The notes below the pieces were generated by a model. That model was not told where the DNA came from and did no database searches. It was given only the letters and a program-made list of their open reading frames with translations. From Chionoecetes opilio (taxonomy: Eukaryota; Arthropoda; Malacostraca; Decapoda; Majidae), in assembly GCA_016584305.1 (NCBI GenBank), contig JACEEZ010010936.1, forward strand, positions 1 through 64,000: 64,000 nucleotides of DNA, read 5' to 3'. The position numbers and the translations under genes were made by a program. This document shows positions 24,018-35,185 of this stretch, one piece after another; within the stretch, counting starts at the first letter, position 1, and the number at the start of each line of letters is the position of its first letter.

Positions 24018-25437
24018 TGGCCGCAAAAAAAATGTATACATTTTGACCGCAAGAAAAATGTATACACCCGAAAGCGCGTAAAGATTTCACCTTCGTTCCC
24101 GCCATACAAATGGTGTGCGGAGCTAGTGAGGAGGGAGGGAGGTGGAGGGAGTCTCCCTCCACCCCACCACCAACACACAACCACACTCAGTGCTTTTCGA
24201 GAGCTGATAGAGAGAGGGTGGTTTTACGCATGCTCCGGACCGCCCTTTTTGACTTGGCAGCGAACCTTGGAGTGTTATATCTCGGCTCCCACTTGTCAGA
24301 ATGGGACGTAACAAACTTTCAAATGAAGAGAAGACCCGTGCCCTTACCCTCCTGAAGGAAGGAGCATCTGTGATACGTGTGGCCGCTTAGGTGAACGTTA
24401 CACGCATGGCGATTTACAACCTGAAGAAAGCTGTTGAGTCATTGCCACCCGGTACCGTTACGCCAAGGAAACCTGGTTCTGGAGCCCCCCAAAAAACATC
24501 TCCTCGGACTGACAAAATTATGAGGCGTGAAGTATTGAATGATCTTGCAATAACTGCCGCAGAACTGAAGAAAAATCATCCAGCTTTGTTAGGAAACGTC
24601 TCTGTTCGCACCATTCAACATCGCCTGCAAATTTCGCTGAAATTACCAACCCGCCGTTCCGCTAAAAAGCCTTTACTGACAGAAGCTATGAAGAAGAAGC
24701 GGCTTTCCTTTTGTAAGAGATACCGGCAGTGGACACCAGAGCAGTGGAAGAAGGTCATGTTCAGTGATGAAAGCACTTTTAGACTGGTTAGGATGGCTTC
24801 AACGACAATGCGCCGTCCAAGTGATGTGTCACGGTACCACCCAAAATATACCGTGAAGACCGTGAAACACCCAGATAGCGTTATGGTTTGGGGTGGTTTC
24901 AGTGGCAATAAGGGCAGGGGAGGTCTGTACTTCCTCCCAAAGAATGTTACCATGAAAGGGGCAAATTACATTGAAGTGTTACGTGATCATCTGTTAGTGC
25001 CCTATGCCATTCACGAGTGCGAGGTGTTCATGCAAGATTCTGCCCCTGCCCACCGGTCCAAAGTTGTTCAAAAGTTCCTAACAGACAATAACATCCCTGT
25101 GTTGGACTGGCCTGGCAATTCCCCGGACCTAAATCCGATTGAAAACGCCTGGAATGAGATGAAAAAGGCGATCGCGAAGAAACGGCCGACGAACATCAAC
25201 GAGCTGAAGCAGGCCCTGACGAAGCTGTGGGTGGAAATGGACCTCTCCTACTTCACCAAACTCGCCACTTCCATGCCCAAGAGGATTGGGATGGTCATCC
25301 AATACAAGGGAAACATGACCAAGTACTAATATGTGAATAAGAAACCTGTGTCACTGAAACTAAAGTACTGTAAGTTACATATTGTTGTTTTAATTGTCCG
25401 AAAATTATAAATGTATACATTTTTTTTGCGGCCACTG
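24015..25437 (+). mobile_element. Tc1-like transposon, nearly intact
   Basis: Terminal repeats begin CAGTGGCCGCAAAAAAAATG (24015) and end with the inverted copy TTTTTTTTGCGGCCACTG (25437), flanked by TA on each side. The left end carries a second GACCGCAAGAAAAATGTATA motif just inside, a likely second transposase binding site. It contains one transposase gene broken by a single stop codon. Long TA microsatellites lie on both sides. Confidence 0.92.
24301..25329 (+). pseudogene. Tc1 transposase, full length with one nonsense codon
   Basis: Reading from ATG at 24301 (MGRNKLSNEEKTRALTLLKE) there are 342 codons, interrupted only by TAG at 24388-24390 (codon 30). A shorter open frame restarts at 24391. 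Paired helix-turn-helix regions come first, then the catalytic triad: Asp in MFSDEST (24766-24768), Asp in FMQDSAPAH (25036-25038) and Glu in SPDLNPIENAW (25141-25143). Exactly 34 residues separate the last two, the DD34E spacing of the Tc1 group. The enzyme would cut and paste the element at TA sites. The stop falls in the first DNA-binding helix region, so this copy is probably inactive. Confidence 0.9.
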
Positions 25438-25571
<134 letters not shown>

Positions 25572-26009
25572 CAGTACCCTCCAGAGTTTCGCTCTTGCTT
25601 TCTTCCGAGGGCATAGCGCTAAAGTCGAGGATTGCGAAACTCGGGTATTGAAAACACTGTAAAAATGCTTATTTAGTCCGGTGCGAGTTGTAGTACCATA
25701 TTTTACGGCTTATAAGACTCACGTTTTCCCCCAAAAAATACCCTGAAAAATGGGGACAAACGGGACATTTCCCGTTGGGCCGCTGGGTCGTGTGGGCCGG
25801 TCTGAGGGGGGAAAAAAAGGTAATAACAAAAAAAAATATTAAAAAGGAAAATGAAAAGATAAATGAAGGAGTGAAAATGAAATATCTGAAGAATAAGGTA
25901 AAACAAAATAAATGAGAGAGAGAAAGTCACTCAGCTGAGAGAGAAAGAGGTGACGACTGACGAGAGATTGGAGAGCTCAACAACTCACGAGTATCGTACG
26001 CGTACACTC

Positions 26010-26436
26010 AGCATATGGCGCGGCCTGACCTTTAGGGGTAATTAGCAGGTGTGCGGCCCCAACCTTGGGACCGCTACACTACCTTCTCTTGTATCACGCG
26101 GGGTCCCCTACATTACAACGTCTTTTTTGCTTGTTATGCATGTTTTATGTTTAATTAATGTGCAGTTATGTTATTTTGTGTGCTATTTTCTCTTTCAGAA
26201 TGCTTTTTCTACAGAATAGGTAGTACAGTGTGGGTAATATAGACGCTGTGTGTTTGTTGTGTTTGCTATAGTTTATTTTAGCTTGAAAAACGTCTTTTTT
26301 TTCTTTTCTTTTTAATTGATGGGGTCCTGGAACCAAACCTATATTTTACCATTAGTTATGTGTTTCGTTATACAAGATTTCGCTTTACGAGTATGCCAGG
26401 TGGAACCTAACTGCTCGTATCTTCGGGACCTCCCTG
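26010..26436. mobile_element. Partial copy of the 13072-13851 MITE
   Basis: Matches the right 430 bases of that element (GCATATGGCGCGGCCTGACC to GGGACCTCCCTG), with TA at 26437. Its left end is missing. Confidence 0.75.
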
Positions 26437-27169
26437 TACTGTGTTGCATTGATTTTCGTATTTATTATTATTTTGATCTATCAATATCTGATAGATCTCC
26501 CTAAGATGATGAGGAATTGTCAACGAATTGAGGATCAAAGCCGTATTTCAACAATTTAATTTGTGTTATGCTGAGCCTGACAGTACTTTAGCAAAATTTG
26601 AAGGATATTGATATGAAAGTGTAAAATAGATATCAACATCAACAGTCAGGCTCTTATTTCGTATAATTTACTAAAATTGTTACTTGTGTACCGTAGATAA
26701 TTCTAAAGTCGCCAGGACAACGCTTCTTTTCGAATTACAGACGTCTGGTGGCATTCATACTTACATTTTTACATCCATGATTTCAGGAAATTAGAAGGAA
26801 ATTTTTATTTGCAAAACCCCCTAGCTGTGTTGGCTCTCATCGCCCCCCCCCCCCCCCCCTCGCCTTTCCTCCAAGTGGGCTGGTCAACACCAAAAGTCCT
26901 GGGCCGAAATTAAATCCAAGTCCGCCCCTGTATAGATCCATATAACATACTGCAGCACAAATGGAAGGACATCACGACTCTGCTTGGTGGCGATCTTCCA
27001 GACTTATTACGCCAGTGATATATACCACTACCTTGTGATCTTGAAAAGTATATTTAATCACTCTACCCACGTCTACAATTCTTAAAGACTAGTCAATTCG
27101 CACTGCAGTTTAATACACAGCTTAAGCACTGCAAGGAGCACTGCAAGCACTGCAAGGAGTGTATTGGGG
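26437..27169. other. No gene seen
   Basis: AT-rich sequence with a run of about 17 C at 26845. Near 27120-27165, GCACTGCAAGGA is repeated in tandem. No coding signal. Confidence 0.5.
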
Positions 27170-29166
27170 AGCACCCGAGATCAAGGCGTGGTTTTGTCTC
27201 GACGGAGACGCTGGAGAAAATCGAGGAGAGTCGCGCTGCCAGGCTGGCTGGGAACCAGGACCTCTGTCACGCCGGACTAGAACCCTCCTGGGGAGAGACA
27301 AGGAGAGGTATGTCAGGAGTCTCGCTGAGGATGTCTAGGGTCATTTGAACGCTAATGACCTCCGACCTGGCTACCGAGCCCTGAAGAAGCTCCGTTCCAA
27401 GTCTCCATCTCGGGCGAGTGCTATTCGAACAGCAGATGGGCGCCTCGTGTCGGACATGGATGGCTCGTTGGGCTGAGTACTTTGGGCAGTTGTTCACGGT
27501 ATACCCTCCAACTGAGCAGCTTCACACCACTGGGTTACAGGCAGTGGATGCCGATCCTCCCATTGACGAAACCGCACCCTCTCTTGACGAAGTCAGAGAG
27601 GCTGTAGCAAAGTTGAGGGGTGGAAAGGCAGCTGGTGTTTGTAATATCAGTGCGGAGCTCCTCAAAGCTGGGGGTGAGGCCATGATCCGCGGGTTGCATG
27701 CTGTCCTGACTGCCATGTGGCAATCAGGTACCATTCCTCCTGACTGGAAAAGGGGGCTGGTCGTCTCTATCTGGAAAGGGAAAGGAGACCGTCAGGACTG
27801 CAACAATTAACACGGTATTACACTGCTCAGCGTGCCAGGCAAGGTGCTTGCCCATCTATTGCTGACACGGATCCGCAGTCATCTGCTGAATCATGAGAGA
27901 CTTCAGCAGTCTGGGTTCACGCCTGGTAAGTCAACAACGGACCGTATCCTAGCGCTTCGTGTCCTGGTGGAACGCCGACGTGAGTTTCGACAGGGGATGC
28001 TTGCAGCCTATGTTGATCTCAAGAAGGCGTTTGACTCAGTGCATCGTGAGTCACTCTGGGATCTTCTGCGACTTCGAGGGATTCCTGCAAGGACTATTGG
28101 TTTGATGACTGGTCTGTACTCTGGGACTGAGAGTGCTGTGAAGTGTGGGGCAGGTGTATCCAGCTTCTTTCCTGTTAATACAGGAGTGAGGCAAGGGTGC
28201 GTCCTTGCCCCTTCACTTTTCAACACTTGTATGGACTGGGTATTGGACAAGGTTGTAGATCAAAGTGATTGTGGAGCATCCGTCGGCAACACCAAGATCA
28301 CTGATCTTGTTTTTGCCGATGATGCAGTAATCTTTGCTGAGTCGTTGGAGGTCCTGGTGATGGCTCTCGAGGCGCTGCACAGGGAGGCAAAGCCTTTGGG
28401 ACTTGAGGTCTCCTGGCTTAAGACCAAGGTCCAGGTGTTTGGAGACTTACTAGATGAAGCAGTACAGTCTGTTCATGCGTGCGGCGAGGACATTGAGATC
28501 TTGGAAAGTTTTACATACCTTGGTAGCACAGTCCATAATGACGGCGGGTCACGTCAAGAAGTCTTACGGCAGATTGGCTTAGCCCACAGTGTTATGGACT
28601 CGCTCAGCGGGAGTATTTGGCATTGTCGGTACCTGTGCAGGAGGACAAAGATCCGGATCTTCAAGTCGCTTGTGAATTGGATCACAAGCCAATTGTGATC
28701 CAATTGGGATTGGTGATCCCAATCTTACTCTATGATTGTGAGACATGGACACTAAATAGTGACTTGAAGAGACGAATCTATGGCTTTGGTAATAAGTGTC
28801 TTCTCAGAATCATGGGGTATCGCTGGGATGATTACGTGTCAAATCAGCGATTGCACCATGAGACTGAATCGAGGCCTACTGCCTGCATAGTCCGTCAGCG
28901 CCAACTTCGGTTATATGGGCATGTGGCACGCTACCCTGAAACCGATCCTTTCCATCGGGTTGTATCTGTAAGAGACAATCCAGCGTGGAGGAGGCCAAGG
29001 GGGTGCCCACAAGGCTCGTGGCTGGGGCAAGTTGATGTTTCTTGTCGAGAGCTGCTTGGTATGGGAAAGGAGCCTGCATGGGGACTCGTGCGTGGTGACC
29101 CCCGGGAGTGGCGTCGTAGGGTGGGCGAGGCGACGCATCCCCCGGCGTATGCCCCCAATGATTGAT
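27170..29166 (+). pseudogene. RTE-clade LINE reverse transcriptase, 5'-truncated
   Basis: Encodes a connector region, then the reverse transcriptase: RGGKAAGVCNISAELLKAGG, GFTPGKSTTDRILALRVLVE, AAYVDLKKAFDSVHRESLWD, NTGVRQGCVLAPSLFN and the catalytic FADD (28312-28323), then the C-terminal GYRWDDYVSN and RQRQLRLYGHVAR blocks. Frame breaks include TAA near 27808 and a 41-base insertion at 28675-28715. It ends in a short TGATTGATTGAT tail, as is usual for this type. The endonuclease domain is missing. The element copies itself through target-primed reverse transcription; this copy is dead. Related pieces are at 29998-30617 plus 33156-33221 (one copy on the - strand), 56386-57543 and 59439-59512. 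Confidence 0.85.
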
Positions 29167-29326
29167 TGATTAAGCACTGCAAATGTAATAACAATAATAA
29201 GCTGTAGCTGCTGTGTGCGTGAGAGGAACGGTGACTGGGTGGTGTGCTGGAGAGGAGACCGTCGGAGAGAGCCTCGCCCAGTCGCTTACACAATCAGTGA
29301 GTACTGAGTGTGGCGTGCTTGCTTAT

Positions 29327-29435
29327 AGCCCGATTGATGATGATATTTATTTAGTTAATGCTAATTTATGCATGGTGCTAATTCATTTATCAGAAAACGA
29401 AATATATCAATGGAAAGCTAATCCAATTTAGCTTT
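29327..29435. mobile_element. Fragment of the palindromic element family
   Basis: TTAGTTAATGCTAATTTATG, GCTAATTCATTTATCAGAAA and ATATATCAATGGAAAGCTAA match the right half of the palindromes at 7339-8059 and 40551-41324. Only one arm is present, so it cannot fold. Confidence 0.7.
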
Positions 29436-29465
29436 TACTAATGCAGCCCATTAACTCTTATTATA

Positions 29466-29593
29466 AAAATCCTAACTGCGCCACCACAGGCGAGGGCCAA
29501 CCATTACAGCCCTCGAGTACAGGGCCTACCCTCCCACCCCAGGAGGTCACTGCCAAACGGCGCTATAGGAAAAAAAAAAAAAAAAAAAAAAAA
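29466..29593 (+). mobile_element. SINE-A fragment (local name)
   Basis: GCGCCACCACAGGCGAGGGC, CCATTACAGCCCTCGAGTAC and GGAGGTCACTGCCAAACGGC match the 3' part of a repeat present at 30795-31041, 40163-40545, 59910-60137 and 61425-61630. It ends in a poly(A) tract at about 29570-29593. Confidence 0.7.
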
Positions 29594-29713
29594 GTACGAA
29601 GCAGTGCGAAACTCGGGTTGATAATGCGCGAAAGTCAGGATGGTAAGAATTTAGGACTCAGCGCGAAACTCAAGGATCGCGAAACTTGCATAGCGTGAAA
29701 CTCGGGAGGGTAC

Positions 29714-29715
<2 letters not shown>

Positions 29716-29804
<89 letters not shown>
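29716..29804. repeat. TA microsatellite
   Basis: TA tract at the right end of the 25572-29715 element. Confidence 0.95.
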
Positions 29805-29806
<2 letters not shown>

Positions 29807-29997
29807 AATATAGCCTTTTATACTTTTATACGCAAGGTTTGGTTCAGTGAAAGCAGATGTATTGTAAGTTTTCCGTACTTTGAATATAATATTAAAATTC
29901 TGAGATCTGACACCTTACCCCTTAAGTCAGGGGTAAACAAAGGATTTCGGTTTCTGTTGTCCAGGTATTTTTTCTGAAAATACCCTCTTTTTACACT

Positions 29998-30617
29998 AAT
30001 CAATCAATCAGTGGGGGCATAAGCTGGGGGGGGGGGGGGGTTGCCTCGCCCACCCTATGAAGCCACTCAAGGGGATCACCACGCGCGAGTCCCCATGCAG
30101 GCTCCCTTCCCATACCAAGCAACTCGCGACAGGAAACATCAACTTGCCCCAGCCACGAGCCTTGTGGGCGCCCCTTTGGCCTCCTCCACGTAGGATTGTC
30201 TATTGCCGATACAACTCGGAGGGAAGGATCGGTTTCAGGGCAATGTGCCACATGCCCATATAGCCGAAGTTGACGCTGATGGACTATGCAGGTAATAGGT
30301 CTCAATTCAGTCTCTTGGTACAATCGCTCATTTGACACGTAATCATCCCAGCGATACCCCATGATTCCGTGAAGACACCTATTACCAAAGGCATCGATTC
30401 ACCTCTTCATGTCGCTATTTAGTGTCCATGTCTCACATCCGTAGAGTAAGACAGGGATCAAAAGCGACTTGAAGATCCGGATCTTTGTCCTCCTGCACAG
30501 GTACCGACAACGCCAAATACTTGTGCTGAGTGAGTCCATAACACCGTGGGCTATGCCAATCCCCCGTAAGACTTCTTGACGTGACCCTCTATCATTCTGG
30601 ACTGCGCTACCAAGGTA
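29998..30617 (-). pseudogene. RTE LINE 3' part (- strand), split by a MITE
   Basis: Encodes the C-terminal blocks KTKIRIFKSLLIPVLLYGCE, MGYRWDDYVSNERLYQETEL, RQLRLYGHVAHCPETDP and SWLGQVDVSCRELLGMG. It ends with TGATTGATTG at its 3' side (29998). The upstream part continues at 33156-33221 beyond the inserted element 30618-33154, with TA duplicated at the junction. Confidence 0.85.
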
Positions 30618-30794
30618 CACTAAAACCCTTATAACTCGGCATGATAGGGGCTCAGGCCATAGCCGAGTTATTCAATATGCCGAATTATGCAAATGCCCTC
30701 CTCTGATATGGGTTAAAAAAAAAAAAAAAAAAAAAAAATGTAAATAACTTATACCCATAAATACCACCCATAAATCCCCTTAAAATTTTTCTGC

Positions 30795-31041
30795 ACCATC
30801 GAGTGGCCTAAGAACACCCACATGCCCTGTCCATTAACTCTACCTTCGACTGCGAGTGCATCGGAGGACACAGGAGGGCGGCATGAGCCTCTAATCACAG
30901 GCGTCACTATAACAATCCTGCCTGCACCACCACGGGCGAGGGCCAACCATCACAGCCCTCAAGTGAGCCTCCAGGGCCTACCATCTGAGCCCTGGAGGTC
31001 ACTGCCTACAGGCACTATAGGCATAGATGTAAAAAAAAAAA
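30795..31041 (+). mobile_element. SINE-A copy inside the CACTAAAACCC element
   Basis: Runs from CTGCACCATCGAGTGGCCTA through GAGGACACAGGAGGGCGGCA and CACGGGCGAGGGCCAACCAT to GCACTATAGGCATAGATGT, with a poly(A) tail. The tRNA-like head seen in the copy ending at 40545 is absent here. Confidence 0.7.
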
Positions 31042-31697
31042 AAATATATATAATAATTACATAAATTGTTAACCCTTTCACGTCACCATTGTCATTCACT
31101 TTTTGTTGTCCCGCGTGCATTGTCACCCGAAATGTCACGCGCGGGAAAAAAGTTGTACGTCCACCGCGTCTAGAAACTAAACTATCAAAGGTATCGAGTT
31201 CAATTATGTTTAGTTTTTAAGCTAAGATCATTTCCTATATCATACAATGTTCAAAAAATACGCTAGCGTGAAAATAACTTACAAAACCTCGAGTTAGAAG
31301 TGAAAAAAAACAAAAATACACCTTGCGGCAAAAAATAATATGCCAAAAATCAACTTATCATCATAGAAGATTTTTCTACATTCCATGACATAGCTGAATA
31401 AATTTCCTTTCCAATGAAGTATAATATATACCGTAATTCGCTAAAAAATAAAGCCATACAACGAAGTGAAAGATAGCGTAGTTTTTTTTTTTAATAAATA
31501 TATTGTATAATATAATATTATACAATATTATATTATACAAAATATATTTTAATATAATATATTGTAATTCGCTCCAACGGTCAAGTGAATCTCACGTCAA
31601 CCGCGCGCTTTTTAAGATTTTTAATAAATATTTTAAAATATTATTTTTGGATGATGCTCAAAGATGTCATTTGTACGTGAAAGGGTTAATTGAGATA
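31042..31697. other. AT-rich interior of nested element
   Basis: No gene. AT-rich, with a TATAATATTATACAATATTA-type inverted repeat near 31500-31565. Confidence 0.5.
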
Positions 31698-33068
31698 CAC
31701 TGGTACCTTGACTTACGAGTGCACCAACTTACGAGATTTCCGAGTTACGAGCAGTCGCTCGGTCAATTTTTTGCTCTGAGTTGCGAGCCAAAATCCGAGT
31801 TACGAGCAAGCTTCAGATATGCCGCCGCTAGTTGGCGCAGCGAACACCACAACATCCGCCCAGCGTCCACGGAGGAGGAGTTTAAGGAGCTAGAGACGCA
31901 GCAGCATGCGAAGGTTTTGCAGGAAATTGGTACTCTGGAGGAGCCAGAAGCGGAGGAGGTTATCTCTACAAGTGAGATAAAGGAAATTTTGGGCATGTGG
32001 GAGAGACTTTCAGCATTTATTGAAAGGAAACACCCAGAAAAAATTGCAACTGGTCGTGCGTCTGCGCTATATAATGACACTTACCTAAGTTCTGTAGCGG
32101 GGCAGGATCCACTACCTGCTTTCCTGCCCCGCTACAGAACGGCTCAGACAGCGCGTCGGCCCGGAAAGCGCGGCCGCCCTCGTATGGCAGTTTCAAAAAA
32201 ATTTGCACCTGCTGCTGGAGGTGGCGCGTGCCGCCCCACCCCCCCGATGAACACTAAGGAGCGGGAGTGACCTCACGCCCCGCCCACCTGTGACCTGACT
32301 GTGGCTGCGGCTACAGCGGCGGGCTGATGCCCGCTCATTTATTACTGGCTGTATGTGTATGTATGTGTATGTGTATGTATGTGCATATGTATATGTATAT
32401 GTATATATATTTATGTAATAGATGTAAATAAATAAATAAAATAAAAAAAAAAAAAAAAAAAAACCTAACTCATTTCCGAAACATTCTGAAAGGGAGGATA
32501 AAACAAACCTCTTTGGACAGGTTTTTATTGAAATGCCCTGCAGATGAAAGTGAGGAAAGCGTGGCGAAAAGGACAAAAATCAGTGAAGAAGATTAAGTTA
32601 AGCGAAAGTAAAGTGAAATTTTTTTTTTTTTAATCAGCAATTAAGTTCAGCGATAAAGTGTAGCATTAAGAGTGTAGCGAGTAAGTTAAGTTAAGAGATT
32701 AAGCGATAGAGTTTATGACGAACGAAAGCGACCGAAAAAGCACAAAACTAACTCCTCCAATCTCCTCCACCTCCGCCAGCATCTTCCGTTAGCCCAAGTC
32801 ATCTGATCTCCAAGGTAAATACACTTAATAAAACCAATTTATTTCTTTACATTCTCTTTTATTATGTTTTATTCAATATTTGTCATTTATAAATACATTT
32901 TTCTTATTAAAAACGCGTAAATAAAAATTGGGGTGGTTTTTTTTGGGCTGGAACGAATTAATGGTATTTCAATTCATTTCAATGGAGAAAATTGATTTGA
33001 TATACGAGCAAATTGAGTTACAAGCTCGATCAATGAACGAATTAAACTCGTAAGACAAGGTACCACTG
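31698..33068 (+). mobile_element. Tigger-like deletion derivative with complete ends
   Basis: Ends CACTGGTACCTTGACTTACG and GTAAGACAAGGTACCACTG, flanked by TA (31696-31697 and 33069-33070). It is the same family as 6917-8615, in opposite orientation. An open stretch near 31860-32270 (EEEFKELETQQHAKVLQEIG, MWERLSAFIERKHPEKI) resembles the acidic/helical C-terminal part of Tigger transposases; the catalytic core is absent. It probably depends on a full-length relative for movement. Confidence 0.8.
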
Positions 33069-33155
33069 TACATAATTTTTTGCCGACTGTCTTTGCCTTG
33101 CCGAGTTATATCAAATTCAGAGTTATACAATGCCGAGTTATAAGGGTTTTAGTGT

Positions 33156-33221
33156 ATGTAAAATTTTCCAAGATCCCAATGTTCTCGCCGCACGCATGAA
33201 CTGACTGTACCGTTTCATCTA
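33156..33221 (-). pseudogene. RTE LINE, continuation upstream of the MITE
   Basis: On the - strand reads VQSVHACGENIGILENFTY, matching residues just before the junction at 30617 (compare 28461-28520). It is cut off at 33222 by the next element. Confidence 0.8.
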
Positions 33222-33404
33222 CAGTACCCTCCGAGTTTCGCGCTTGCTTTCTTCCCAAGGCATAGCGTGAAACGCGCGGATCGCGAAACTCAGGTATTGA
33301 AAACACTGTAAAAATGCTTATTTAGTCCGGTGCGAGGTGTACCTACCGTATTTTATAGCTTATAAGACTCACTTTTTCCCCAAAAAATATATCCTGCAAA
33401 TGCC
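33222..33404. mobile_element. Left-end fragment of CAGTACCCTCC element plus second TIR fragment
   Basis: CAGTACCCTCCGAGTTTCGC follows TA at 33220-33221. At about 33347, TACCGTATTTTATAGCTTAT begins a second end-like sequence (AAGACTCACTTTTTCCCC) that also follows the first at 25690. Neither has its right end here. Confidence 0.55.
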
Positions 33405-33429
33405 CCAAGCCCCTGTCCACCCAGCAGTC

Positions 33430-34290
33430 CCCTGTCCCGCCCTGTCAGTCCCGCCTCCGTCAATCCCCTGACCCCCACTGCCCCTGGTGCAGGAAGGTCT
33501 CTGAGACTATTGAACACTTTTTGCTGCAGTGTCCGCGGTTCCACTCCCACCATGTAGTGGTACGCTCTCAACTCCTCACCCTGAACGTCGCCACCTTTGA
33601 CCTGCCCACCCTGCTGGCGGCGGCTGGCCTCCCGCCAGGTGGCAGCATGCTCAGCGTCGTATTGTTTACATTTGGGCACACGACACTCACGGTTCACCTG
33701 CACCGCCTCCGTCAGTCCCCTGACCCCCCACTGCCCCTGGTGCAGGAACGTCTCGAGACTATTGAACACTTTCTGCTGATGGTCCGCGCTTCTGCTCCCA
33801 CTGTGTAGTGCTACGCTCTCAACTCCTCACCCTGAACATCCCACCTGTGACCTACCCCCCTGCTGGGGGTGGCTGGCCCCCGCCAGGTGGGAGCATGCTC
33901 AGCGGTCGTATTGTTTACATTTTGGGCACACGACACTTACGGTTCACCTGCACCGCCTCCGTCAGTCCCCTGACCCCCACTGCCCCTGGTGCAGGAACCT
34001 CTCTGAGACTATTGAACACTTTCTGCTGCAGTGTCCGCGCTTCCACTCCCACCGTGTAGTGCTACACTCTCAACTCCTCACCCTGAACGTCACTACCTTT
34101 GACCTGTCCACCCTGCTGGCGGCGGCGGGCGTCCCCCCCTCCTGGCATCACACTCATCCGCCTCACCTGTGCCTTCCTGAGGAAGACAGGTCAACTACAG
34201 CGCCTGTGATAGCATCATAGGACATCACCAGGGCTCATAGTGTTCCCCAAGGGATCCTTGCAGCCCTAAAACAACAACAACAACTTGTAA
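33430..34290 (+). repeat. Tandem array of a LINE 3' coding segment with 3' UTR
   Basis: Three successive units of about 247-250 bases (starting near 33453, 33704 and 33951), each with CCGCCTCCGTCA, CCCCTGGTGCAGGAA and GAACACTTT-TGCTG, encode the zinc-knuckle motif PHCPWCRNVSETIEHFLLQC and flanking helix. The last unit runs into a 3' UTR (GAGGAAGACAGGTCAAC) and an AAC-repeat tail near 34270. The upstream polymerase is absent. Confidence 0.7.
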
Positions 34291-34559
34291 ACAAAACCAC
34301 AACAACAACGACGAAAGTGTACCGTCGAATGAAAGCCATCAATAAATCATGATAACTGACGATATTGTGAATGGATCACAACATATATCCTTCACATGAA
34401 TGTTTTTTAATAATGTAATTAATGGATGGTTATAATGGATGAAAACTGCGCGGTCGCTACCGCCGTTCCCCACCTCATGCCACCCTCACTCCACCTCCTT
34501 GGCGACACGCCGCCACCGTGCCCCATGCCAGGGACACACAACCTTCATTCTGTATGATA
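34291..34559. other. No gene seen
   Basis: Spacer after the LINE tail; no recognised feature. Confidence 0.5.
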
Positions 34560-34725
34560 CTTCGGCGCTCTATGTGAGAACTCCTCGGATTTTCCCTACT
34601 TTGATAGCGGAATCGTTCTATGTGATCACATTCGTTCCTAATAAAAATTTAGGAATAATATTTTAGGTCGTGCGTTCTATAAGGGACTCGTTCTATGCGA
34701 ACACGTTCTATGCGGGACCCTAGTG
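34560..34725. mobile_element. Right end of a TA-type MITE
   Basis: Contains repeated GTTCTATG(C/T)GA motifs and ends ACGTTCTATGCGGGACCCTA then GTG before TA (34726). Read on the other strand, the end is CACTAGGGTCCCGC, a mariner/Tigger-style terminus. The left end was not located. Confidence 0.45.
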
Positions 34726-34993
34726 TATACACGCCCTGCTGAAAAGCAACAAGGAGTTCATTGTCTCACGCTCTGCATCGTTGATGAAATACGTGGGGTT
34801 GGTCTGGGTTCCTTACTACCACGTGGTCTTCGTCCTGCTCCTCGTCCGCGTGGCTGGCGCTTCTCGGTCTGCCTCACACACACCTGGTCCTCGTCCACCA
34901 CGCTGGCCCTCTTCTGCACTTGACACAGCCCACACACACTAAGACACACCTTCCCTGCTCACCAGACTCCTGCTGGCTATCACTAACCTGCTT

Positions 34994-35185
34994 ACAGTCC
35001 TTTTCGAAGAGCAGGACGATAACACTCACACCCTCGCTAGGAACTAATGGAAACGATGTATAAAGGGGGAGTCCTTGAGATGCGTGAGCAGGGACCAGTG
35101 GTGTCCACCGCGGGCAGAAACAGAGTGTGAGGACGACGGTAGCCACCACGGCGATAGCTCCTCCTCAAAAAGATGGCGGCCAAAA
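34994..35185 (-). promoter_or_regulatory. Possible promoter and first exon of an unknown gene
   Basis: The - strand reads GCCGCCATCTTTTTGAGGAG at about 35180, containing CCGCCATCTT, an exact match to the YY1 consensus that is common just downstream of start sites of housekeeping promoters. About 30 bases on, a frame opens (MVATVVLTLCFCPRWTPLVP, AHASQGLP) with a hydrophobic, signal-peptide-like start, running to a donor-like AAGCAG/GTTAGT at 34993. No downstream exon or homologue was recognised. The sequence is GC-rich compared with its surroundings. Confidence 0.2.

Larger units (their letters stand above)
25572..29715. mobile_element. TA-flanked element (CAGTACCCTCC ends) loaded with nested insertions
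   Basis: Left end CAGTACCCTCCAGAGTTTCG after TA; right end CGTGAAACTCGGGAGGGTAC, then TG, then TA at 29716. Repeated GCGAAACTCG motifs fill both subterminal regions. The interior holds a partial MITE (26010-26436), an RTE LINE (27170-29166), a palindrome fragment and a SINE. Left-end fragments of the same family occur at 33222, 56278 and 59332, and a right end at 63860-63961. Whether the two ends belong to one insertion is inferred from order and orientation. Confidence 0.55.
30618..33154. mobile_element. TA-flanked element (CACTAAAACCC ends) inserted in RTE LINE
   Basis: Left end CACTAAAACCCTTATAACTC after TA (30616-30617); right end GAGTTATAAGGGTTTTAGTG followed by TA (33155-33156). Excising it joins ACCAAGGTA to TGTAAAA, exactly the sequence of the uninterrupted RTE copy near 56950. 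It contains SINE-A and a nested Tigger-like element. A shorter relative, 61245-61979, also contains SINE-A. Confidence 0.85.
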
